Source: Gammaproteobacteria bacterium
GTDB taxonomy: Bacteria > Pseudomonadota > Gammaproteobacteria > HK1
DNA: 12,276 bases
NCBI GenBank assembly: GCA_022822245.1
Contig: JAJECB010000406.1
Span: forward strand, 1-12,276
Direction: 5' to 3'
Part shown: positions 7,430 through 12,276 of the stretch, piece by piece
Layout of the letters: each line of letters starts with the position of its first letter
Position numbering within the stretch: the stretch's first letter is position 1
Made by a program: the position numbers and the translations under genes
Notes under the pieces: generated by a model
Told to the model about the DNA's origin: nothing
The model's database searches: none
Seen by the model: only the letters and a program-made list of their open reading frames with translations

Positions 7430-7447
7430 GGCCGCGCGGCCATGGCC
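7430..7447. repeat. Two overlapping perfect palindromes upstream of the candidate -35 box
   Basis: GGCCGCGCGGCC (7430-7441) and GGCCATGGCC (7438-7447) are exact palindromes that share four bases. They abut the TTGACC box. Their position fits an operator for a dimeric regulator, but GC-rich sequence makes short palindromes common and no regulator gene is nearby. Confidence 0.3.
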
Positions 7448-7473
7448 GTTCCTGCGACCCGAAAGAGGGGCGG

Positions 7474-7498
7474 GGGGTTCGCGCGCGGCGCGGACCCC
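7474..7498. terminator. Hairpin downstream of the SPOR-protein gene, possible weak terminator
   Basis: Positions 7474-7484 and 7488-7498 pair as an 11-bp stem around a 3-nt loop, with one non-Watson-Crick position. That position is G-U if read on the plus strand and C-A on the minus strand. It lies 11 nt beyond the stop of the SPOR gene (7510), where a terminator would be expected, but no U-tract follows. Termination would have to be Rho-assisted, or the element may only stabilise the mRNA 3' end. Confidence 0.35.
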
Positions 7499-7509
7499 GC
7501 GCGGAGCGG

Positions 7510-8568
7510 TCAGACGCAATTGACGGATTCGAGCGGCCAGTCCGGAAAACGTTTCTTCCAGGCGGCGCGCAAGGCCTCCGGGTCCGCCGTCGACCGTGCT
7601 TCGAGGAAATACCGGTGAACGGCCTTCCCGGTTTTCCGCGTGCGGACCGGATAGCCGAGCCGCTCGAGCGACGCGACGCGACGCCGCGTGTTCTCCGCCA
7701 CCCGGTACACCCCGAAGGAAATCCCGTTCTCGAGGCGCCCGGCCCGGATGACGTCGATGTCCCGCACACCACGATCGCGGATCTCGCGCGCCGTTGCCGC
7801 GGCCGCCTCACGGTCCGCGAGGGGCGGAAGGTACACCTGGAAGTTCCCGGGCGGGCGGTGCCTCTCGCGCCGCAGCGCGAAGACTTCCGCACCGCGCGAC
7901 TCCAACCACTCCTCGACGCCGGCGAGAACCCTGCGGTCCTCGATCCCGCCGCCGCGAAGGCACGCCGGGCGCTCCGCCCGAGAATCATCGGACGCGCGGG
8001 CCGGCGAAGCATCCGCCGCCAACGCGGCCAGCCCGCCGGACGCCGGACCTCCGGGAGAGTCCCTCGAGGACGGGGACACCGGCCCGTCGGCTCCCTCCAG
8101 CCTCCGGTCCGCCTTCCCCTCCGTGGCGAGCTCGCGGGCGCGCTGTCGGGCGCGGCGCGAGAGCTTCGCATGGACCTCGGCGAGGTTTGCATAGCCAATG
8201 GCGGAGGGCCGGCGCTCGAGGGCGGCGAGCAGGGCCTCCCGAGCCTCGTCGATACGCCCCTCGGCCGCGTAGAGAACGGCAAGGTTGTTCCACGGCTCCG
8301 ACATCTCGGGATGGTCCCGGCGGAGCCCGTCGAAGACCTCGATGGCTTCCCTCACCCGTCCCTCCCGCGCGCGCAGGACCCCGTCCAGCAACCGGAGCCG
8401 GGGGTGATCGGCATCTCGTGCGAGCAACGGATCGAGCACCCTCCGCGCTTCCGCAAGCCGGTCTTCGTTTGCGAGCGCAACGACTCGTTCAAGGGTTTCG
8501 TCGATGGACGTGGCCGCGGCCGAAAGGACCGCCGCCAGCGCGCAGAACGCGAGCAGGCCCTTCTTCAT
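7510..8568 (-). CDS. Exported TPR and SPOR-domain protein
   Basis: This 352-residue protein starts with a clear export signal, MKKGLLAFCALAAVLSAAATS, with probable cleavage around residues 18-20. Residues 21-150 form tetratricopeptide helices (LANEDRLAEARRVLDPLLAR, GVLRAREGRVREAIEVFDGL, WNNLAVLYAAEGRIDEAREA). A Ser/Pro/Gly/Ala linker spans about 160-200. Residues 242-322 are a SPOR domain (NFQVYLPPLADREAAAA, DIDVIRAGRLENGISFGVY, LERLGYPVRTRKTG), the module that binds denuded glycan strands at the division septum. A periplasmic role near septal peptidoglycan is inferred. The ATG at 8568 is chosen because it directly begins the signal peptide. A GTG at 8586, in frame and with GAGGGG 5 nt upstream, would add six residues without harming the signal and is nearly as good. 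It is divergent from the Smr gene, with the AT-rich promoter island between them. No known named homologue can be assigned. Confidence 0.85.
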   Translation of the reverse strand: MKKGLLAFCALAAVLSAAATSIDETLERVVALANEDRLAEARRVLDPLLARDADHPRLRLLDGVLRAREGRVREAIEVFDGLRRDHPEMSEPWNNLAVLYAAEGRIDEAREALLAALERRPSAIGYANLAEVHAKLSRRARQRARELATEGKADRRLEGADGPVSPSSRDSPGGPASGGLAALAADASPARASDDSRAERPACLRGGGIEDRRVLAGVEEWLESRGAEVFALRRERHRPPGNFQVYLPPLADREAAAATAREIRDRGVRDIDVIRAGRLENGISFGVYRVAENTRRRVASLERLGYPVRTRKTGKAVHRYFLEARSTADPEALRAAWKKRFPDWPLESVNCV

Positions 8569-8660
8569 CGACCCATTGAACCGCACAATCGCCCCTCTGG
8601 CAATCCAACCCGCGGGAGGACACCTCGAGTTTCCGTTTCCTTGAGGCAGGGGGCCATTTT

Positions 8661-8700
8661 TCATGCGAATTATCTATATAACAATCAGATAAATCGTTTT
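8661..8700. promoter_or_regulatory. AT-rich divergent promoter island
   Basis: Only 10 of these 40 bases are G or C, in sharp contrast with all surrounding sequence. On the minus strand GATAAT (8674-8669) is a five-of-six match to a -10 box for the SPOR gene. On the plus strand TATAAC (8677-8682) is a five-of-six match for the Smr gene. Neither has a good -35 at 16-18 nt. TTATCT (8670-8675) and AGATAA (8687-8692) form an exact inverted repeat with an 11-nt spacer, a possible operator. The promoter role of the island is likely; the exact boxes are not settled. Confidence 0.55.
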
Positions 8701-8984
8701 CGCGATGTTCCGACAAAGGGACGCGGGTAGCTGACACGGACGTCCCGGTACAGAGTGTCCCCGGACAGGGATGATCCCGGCACGTACCGAATCCGAATCG
8801 AGACGGCCGGAATGCGGGAAACCGACGGAGGTACTCAGGCATGCTTGGCTGGACGTTCCGCACGAGACAACCATCCCCTTCGGCGAACCGGCCGTCGGGG
8901 TCCACGGTTCGGGCGTTGGCAATGACCGCCGCCCGGATCGAGAATAGGCCGCATTCCCCCGAGCGGCCTCCACCCGATCCCGAC
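8701..8984 (+). other. Long leader between the AT-rich island and the Smr gene
   Basis: This 284-nt stretch lies between the promoter island and the chosen Smr start. It contains small inverted repeats: GACAC (8733-8737) with GTGTC (8755-8759), and TGTCC/GGACA separated by two bases (8756-8767). From 8841 the Smr frame is open, with in-frame ATGs at 8841 and 8922, so part of it could encode an N-terminal extension. The predicted extension is Pro/Arg/Ser-rich and unlike the family. Minus-strand open frames here resemble nothing known. Confidence 0.35.
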
Positions 8985-9521
8985 ATGAACGGCTCCTCGC
9001 ACGACGACGACGGCTCCCTCTTTCGCCGGCACGTGGACGGGACCCGCCCGCTCAAGGGCGTGGGTGAACGAGCCCTTCCCCTGCACCGGGCGCCGCGGCG
9101 CGCCTCGCCCGCGGCGACCCCCGATGGACGGGGGGCGACGGAAGGCGGATTCGAACCCGATCCGATCGGGGACATCGAACGCGGCAGCCGCATCGAGTTC
9201 GCCCGCCCGGGTCTTCAGCGCCGGGAGATCCGCCGTCTCCGGCGCGGCTACCACCGGGTCCAGGACCAGCTCGACCTGCACGGTCTCTTTGCATCCGAGG
9301 CGGAACGGGCGGTGCTGGAGTTCATCGACCACTCGCGGGCGCGCGGTCTTCGTTGCGTGTGCATCATCCACGGCAAGGGACGAAGCTCGACCGGGGGGCG
9401 ACCGGTGCTCAAGGCGGTGGTGGACCGGTGGCTTCGCCGCTGCGACGGCGTGCTCGCATTCTGTCCCGCGCCGGACAACGCGGGCGGCACCGGGGCGGTC
9501 CGCGTACTGCTTCGTGGGTAG
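8985..9521 (+). CDS. Smr (MutS2 C-terminal-like) domain protein
   Basis: This 178-residue protein ends in a complete Smr domain (about residues 94-178). It has LDLHG (96-100), the IHGKG motif (128-132) and the closing GGTGAVRVLLRG (167-178). Stand-alone Smr proteins are small nucleases; in E. coli SmrB cuts mRNA at collided ribosomes, and MutS2-linked versions nick DNA. The N-terminal DDDGSLFRRHVDGTRPL (7-23) resembles the acidic start of proteobacterial SmrA/SmrB-like proteins, which is why the ATG at 8985 is preferred over in-frame ATGs at 8922 and 8841. The ribosome site at 8985 is weak. It is the only plus-strand gene and converges with truD, leaving 35 nt between the stops (9522-9556) without a clear terminator hairpin. 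RNA or DNA nicking is the expected activity, but SmrA versus SmrB cannot be decided. Confidence 0.9.
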   Translation: MNGSSHDDDGSLFRRHVDGTRPLKGVGERALPLHRAPRRASPAATPDGRGATEGGFEPDPIGDIERGSRIEFARPGLQRREIRRLRRGYHRVQDQLDLHGLFASEAERAVLEFIDHSRARGLRCVCIIHGKGRSSTGGRPVLKAVVDRWLRRCDGVLAFCPAPDNAGGTGAVRVLLRG

Positions 9522-9556
9522 ACGACGAAAGCTGGCGAAATTTTCGGGCTTGCGGT

Positions 9557-10741
9557 TCACGGGCCGGGGCGATCCCGGTCCCCGGCGAGCTCCCGGATGA
9601 CCGCCGTCGCATAGGCGCCGCGCGGGAGCGCGAAGCGCACCATCAGGCCGCCGTCCGCCAGGCCCTCCCATTCGAGGTGCGACGGGAGCACCCGCAAGGC
9701 GCGCCTCCCCCCCTCGACGCCGGCCGCCTCGAGTCCTGCCTGCCATCCTTCGCAGCCGGCGAGCGCCGCCTGCTCGAGGCCGAGCGCTTCCGTGGCCACT
9801 GCGCCGCTCGCCCCGAGCCCCCAGAGCGGCCCCGTGGGATGGGCGCGGGCCGCGGACACCCACTGCGCTGCCGTGCCGCCCTCGCGGGGCGAGGCCCCCG
9901 GCGCGAGCGCCCGGCGCGCGCCGCCGATCACGATTGCGTCGCCCGGCACGTACGCGTCCCATGCGCCTGCCTCCACCCGCCGGTGCAGGACCCGGTTGAA
10001 CAGGAGCGAGCGGGCCGCCGAGAGATACAGCCCGCGGGCGAAGCGATTCGAGGGGCGCGCGTCTCCGCGCAGGAGATCGGCCGCGGCTGCGATGTTGCCC
10101 CCGCCGCGCCCGAACCGCTGCGCGCCGAAGTAGTTCGGGACGCCCGCCCGCGCGACCCGGGCGGCCCGGTCCGCAAAGCCCTCGCGGTCCCCCTCCACCG
10201 CCCGGATCGCGATGGCGAAGCGGTTCCCCGCGTGCACCCCGCGCCGGAGCTTCCTTCGCCCCCGCGACCGCCGCACGATCCGGACCCCCTCGGCGAGCTC
10301 GCCGGGGAACGGATCGCAGGCGTGCGGCCGGGCGGGCAAGGTGAACCACTGGGTGGTCGTCGCATGGCGGTCCTTGAGGCCCGAGAATCCGACCTCCCGC
10401 ACCGGGACCGCGTGCCGCTCGGCGAGAATTCGGGCCGCGAAGGCGGTGGTGCAGCCGGTCTTGCACACCAGGAGCCAGTGGTGCGGGCCGGACCCCTCGG
10501 GTTCGAATCCAAGCTCCTCGTCTACCCGAAAATCGCCCGCCTCGCGCCGCAGCACCCCGGACACCGGCGGCGCGCCGAAGGCACGCGCGAGGTCGGGGAA
10601 CGGGATGAAGCCACCGAATCCGCACGCGGTCTCCGTGACCGCCTCCCCCGTGGCGGCTTGCCGGGAGGGGTCTCCCTCCCCGCGCCTCGGGGTGGGCGCC
10701 TCATCGGAGGCGTGTTGCCGTCCGCCGTCCACGTTCCGCAT
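9557..10741 (-). CDS. truD: tRNA pseudouridine(13) synthase TruD
   Basis: TruD converts uridine 13 of tRNA-Glu to pseudouridine. The family blocks are all visible: SGVLRREAGDFRVDEEL (61-77), GFSGLKDRHATTTQWFTL (118-135) with the presumed catalytic D124, HAGNRFAIAIR (170-180), VPNYFGAQRFGRGGGN (201-216), and SAARSLLFNRVLHRR (241-255). A C-terminal block, RFALPRGAYATAVIREL (369-385), ends the protein. From the ATG at 10741 it has 394 residues against about 350 in E. coli. The excess is about 45 N-terminal residues rich in Arg, Gly and Thr before DLARAFGAPPVSG. No ATG, GTG or TTG in frame lies closer to the conserved part than 10732 (GTG) and 10741. The frame is also open upstream, with an ATG at 10819. 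No strong ribosome site marks any of these, so the start is uncertain. It is third in the ispD-ispF-truD block but is separated from ispF by 179 nt. Confidence 0.93.
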   Translation of the reverse strand: MRNVDGGRQHASDEAPTPRRGEGDPSRQAATGEAVTETACGFGGFIPFPDLARAFGAPPVSGVLRREAGDFRVDEELGFEPEGSGPHHWLLVCKTGCTTAFAARILAERHAVPVREVGFSGLKDRHATTTQWFTLPARPHACDPFPGELAEGVRIVRRSRGRRKLRRGVHAGNRFAIAIRAVEGDREGFADRAARVARAGVPNYFGAQRFGRGGGNIAAAADLLRGDARPSNRFARGLYLSAARSLLFNRVLHRRVEAGAWDAYVPGDAIVIGGARRALAPGASPREGGTAAQWVSAARAHPTGPLWGLGASGAVATEALGLEQAALAGCEGWQAGLEAAGVEGGRRALRVLPSHLEWEGLADGGLMVRFALPRGAYATAVIRELAGDRDRPGP

Positions 10742-10920
10742 CGCTCGGAAGATTCGTTGCTTCGAGTCGGGGGCCAGAATGGAATGACTGTCTTCCTGGA
10801 AGCAAGCTTCGCCGCCCATGATGGACGCCACCCCGCACGACCCTTCCCCCGGACGACCGCACGATCGTCCGACCGCGGTCGGGGCTTCCCTGTTCGTGCC
10901 CGCGGGCCGCGGGGAAAGGC
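10742..10920 (-). promoter_or_regulatory. Structured spacer between ispF and truD
   Basis: These 179 nt separate two genes that are usually adjacent or overlapping. They hold CGGACGA (10850-10856) paired with TCGTCCG (10865-10871) around 8 nt, and a perfect 14-bp palindrome at 10869-10882 (CCGACCGCGGTCGG). Further palindromic runs of CCGCGG lie near 10900-10912. The segments GACCGC and GCGGTC in the transcript allow an alternative pairing that excludes the first stem. No U-tract is present. The half nearer truD (10742-10819) is open in the truD frame, but its codons end in A or T far more often than the real genes, so it looks non-coding. A promoter or attenuator for truD is possible. Confidence 0.4.
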
Positions 10921-11409
10921 TCAGGGATCGGGGATCGCCTCGAGCAGGACCACCGCGTGGCAGGCGATCCCTTCCCCCCGGCCGATGAAGCCCATGCCTT
11001 CGGTGGTGGTGGCCTTGACGCTCGCCGCCTCCACCGGAAGGCCGAGGTCGGCGGCGAGGTTTGCCCGCATCGCGTCGCGGTGCGCCGCGAGCCGCGGCGC
11101 CTCGGCGATCACGGTGGCGTCCACGTTGACCGCCCGCCACCCCGCCTCCGCGACGCGGTCGCGAACCTCGCGGAGAAGCGCGCGGCTCGACGCGCCGGCG
11201 TAGCGCGGATCGGTGTCCGGGAACCAGGTGCCGAGGTCGCCGAGCCCCGCCGCCCCGAGCAGGGCGTCGCACACCGCGTGCAGGAGCACGTCGCCGTCGG
11301 AGTGGGCCACGACCCCCCGATCGAAAGCGAGGCGCTCTCCGCCGATCACGACGCCGTCTCCGGGACCGAAGCGGTGCGCGTCGTAACCCTGGCCTATCCG
11401 GCCGTTCAT
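10921..11409 (-). CDS. ispF: 2-C-methyl-D-erythritol 2,4-cyclodiphosphate synthase
   Basis: IspF closes 4-diphosphocytidyl-methylerythritol 2-phosphate to the cyclodiphosphate with release of CMP, in the MEP isoprenoid pathway. At 162 residues it has normal length. The zinc ligands are D10 and H12 in GQGYDAHRFGPGD and H44 in LLHAVCDALLGAAGLGDLG. AHSDGD (35-40), GTWFPDTDPRYAGASS (60-75), VNVDATVIAEAPRL (95-108), and the CMP-site ATTTEGMGFIGRGEGI (134-149) are all present. The ATG at 11409 overlaps the ispD stop as ATGA, giving tight translational coupling of two enzymes that act two steps apart. AAGGGCG precedes the start at a suitable distance. It is a single-function IspF, not the IspDF fusion of alpha- and epsilonproteobacteria. 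Confidence 0.97.
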   Translation of the reverse strand: MNGRIGQGYDAHRFGPGDGVVIGGERLAFDRGVVAHSDGDVLLHAVCDALLGAAGLGDLGTWFPDTDPRYAGASSRALLREVRDRVAEAGWRAVNVDATVIAEAPRLAAHRDAMRANLAADLGLPVEAASVKATTTEGMGFIGRGEGIACHAVVLLEAIPDP

Positions 11410-12161
11410 CCCCGCCCTTCGGCCCGGGCGGCGAGGATCCGGCCGGCTGTGTCGAGGTCGCCGGGAGCGGTGACCTTGAGGTTCTCGTGGCGGGCTTCCA
11501 CGAGCTGCGGAGGCGGCCGTCCCCGCCGGGCGGCCCAGCCTTCGATCGCCTCGGAGTCGTCGGTGACCGTCGCGCCCCGGCCGGAGGCCTCCGCGAGAGC
11601 GGCGGCGAGGTCGCCGAGCCGGAACATCTGCGGGGTGAGCGCCCGCCACATGCGGGCGCGGGGAACCGTCTCGTCGACTTCCGCCCGCTCGCGCGCCCTG
11701 CCCGGCCGGGCGCGCTTGAGGGTGTCCCGGACCGGCGCGGCGAGGAGTGCCCCGGTCGGGTGCCCGAGAGCGGCGTCGATGAGTCGGGCAAGATCCTCCC
11801 GGTGGAGGCAGGGCCGGGCGCCGTCGTGCACCAGAACCCAGTCGTCCGGTCCCGCCCCGGCCGTCGCGGCAAGCCGCTCGAGGCCGTTCGCCACCGAGCC
11901 GCCCCGATCCTCCCCCCCCTCGGCAAGCCGGACGTCGAACCCGAACCGGAGACCGAGGCGGGCGAAGGTCGGATCCCCCGGCGGCAGGACCACCATCACC
12001 GAACGAACCCGCTCGTCGGCGGCAAGCCCCTCGATCGCGTGCGCGACCATCGGCCGTCCGGCGAGCGGAACGTACTGCTTGGGTGCGTCCGCCCCGAAAC
12101 GAAGGCCCGATCCCGCGGCCGCAACAAGTCCGAAGACCGGGCCGGAGCCCCCGGCCCCCAT
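11406..12161 (-). CDS. ispD: 2-C-methyl-D-erythritol 4-phosphate cytidylyltransferase
   Basis: IspD joins CTP and methylerythritol 4-phosphate to form CDP-methylerythritol, the third step of the MEP pathway. The 251-residue protein shows the nucleotidyltransferase start GLVAAAGSGLRFGADAPKQY (11-30), with the catalytic R21 and K28. It also has VHDGARPC (111-118, D113), ALTPQMF (174-180), VTDDSEAIEGW (199-209) and the C-terminal ENLKVTAPGDLDTA (226-239), whose K229 is the second conserved lysine. The length is slightly above the E. coli protein because of Gly/Ala-rich insertions. The ATG at 12161 is preceded by GGCAGGAAG about 10 nt away. In E. coli ftsB lies just upstream; no ftsB end can be recognised in the 115 nt remaining to the window edge. 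Confidence 0.96.
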   Translation of the reverse strand: MGAGGSGPVFGLVAAAGSGLRFGADAPKQYVPLAGRPMVAHAIEGLAADERVRSVMVVLPPGDPTFARLGLRFGFDVRLAEGGEDRGGSVANGLERLAATAGAGPDDWVLVHDGARPCLHREDLARLIDAALGHPTGALLAAPVRDTLKRARPGRARERAEVDETVPRARMWRALTPQMFRLGDLAAALAEASGRGATVTDDSEAIEGWAARRGRPPPQLVEARHENLKVTAPGDLDTAGRILAARAEGRG

Positions 12162-12234
12162 ATCTCACCAACTTCCTGCCGCGGACGCCGATCCACTCGC
12201 GCTGACGGGCCGTACTCCCTCAAGCCGCTTCGAC

Positions 12235-12271
12235 GCAGGGTCGGCTACCTGCTGCGCTCCGCAGTCCCTGC
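12235..12271. repeat. Nested inverted repeat at the right edge, upstream of ispD
   Basis: GCAGGG (12235-12240) pairs with CCCTGC (12266-12271). Inside it CTGCG (12252-12256) pairs with CGCAG (12260-12264) around a 3-nt loop. The left side of the outer stem has an 11-nt bulge. It lies 74-110 nt before the ispD start and could be the 3' end of a terminator for an upstream gene or a small repetitive palindrome. The rest of 12162-12276 holds no recognisable coding end; the minus-strand frames that enter from the edge stop within it. Confidence 0.3.
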
Positions 12272-12276
12272 TTCGC

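Noticed and set aside
8569..8664. Longer start of the SPOR gene at the ATG at 8664
   Set aside because: It would put about 32 non-signal residues before a good signal peptide and would place the start within the AT-rich promoter island.
9522..9556. Bidirectional terminator between the convergent Smr and truD genes
   Set aside because: The only symmetry is an 11-bp palindrome (CGAAATTTTCG) that leaves no loop; no GC stem followed by a T-tract was found.
10742..11926. Minus-strand frame joined upstream to truD, suggesting a fusion protein
   Set aside because: The part upstream of about 10741 is antisense-like or shifted sequence over ispF and ispD with no domain. The real ispF and ispD lie in other frames there, so truD is not fused to anything.
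1..12276. CRISPR array, tRNA genes, insertion sequence ends or phage genes
   Set aside because: No regularly spaced repeats, no tRNA cloverleaf signature, no transposase or integrase motifs and no target-site duplications were seen on reading both strands.

Overview
The window is GC-rich throughout, and nearly all third codon positions in its real genes are G or C. The block ispD-ispF-truD, read on the minus strand from the right edge, is the arrangement known from E. coli and many other Gammaproteobacteria. Together with the Smr-domain protein next to it, this suggests a high-GC, probably little-studied gammaproteobacterium. That placement is an inference from gene order and protein motifs, because no search could be run. 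No rRNA, tRNA, CRISPR array, transposase or integrase was seen.

Layout from right to left, which is the direction of transcription for all genes but one. (1) 12161-10921: ispD and ispF, two consecutive steps of the MEP isoprenoid pathway, share an ATGA overlap. A 179-nt spacer rich in palindromes follows, then truD (tRNA pseudouridine synthase). (2) 8985-9521, plus strand: a Smr-domain protein that converges on truD, where E. coli-type genomes carry surE. (3) 8569-8984: a divergent regulatory region with a 40-bp AT-rich island at 8661-8700. (4) 8568-7510: an exported TPR plus SPOR protein. (5) 7366-1066: six co-directional genes with short gaps or overlaps. They are a SnoaL/NTF2-like protein, a cysteine-less AhpD/CMD-like protein, a large TPR-methyltransferase, a crotonase-fold enzyme with an active-site Asp in place of the two hydratase Glu residues, a haloalkane dehalogenase with a complete active site, and a CaiB/BaiF class III CoA-transferase. 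(6) 930-1: a glycerol-3-phosphate acyltransferase (PlsB-like), cut by the left edge.

Regions 1 and 2 are housekeeping. Region 5 is the accessory part. Its first three genes look translationally coupled (ATGA overlap, then a 14-nt overlap). Its last pair, dehalogenase and CoA-transferase, shares a GTGA overlap. A plausible sigma70-type promoter (TTGACC, 17 nt, GACGAT) and a strong AGGAG ribosome binding site precede the first gene. The cluster pairs hydrolytic dehalogenase chemistry with acyl-CoA chemistry, so it could form a small catabolic route for a halogenated or otherwise unusual carboxylic acid. No substrate can be read from the sequence, and no regulator or transporter lies within the window. 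This cluster is the best candidate here for an undescribed pathway, but every member belongs to a known family and the pathway itself is a hypothesis.
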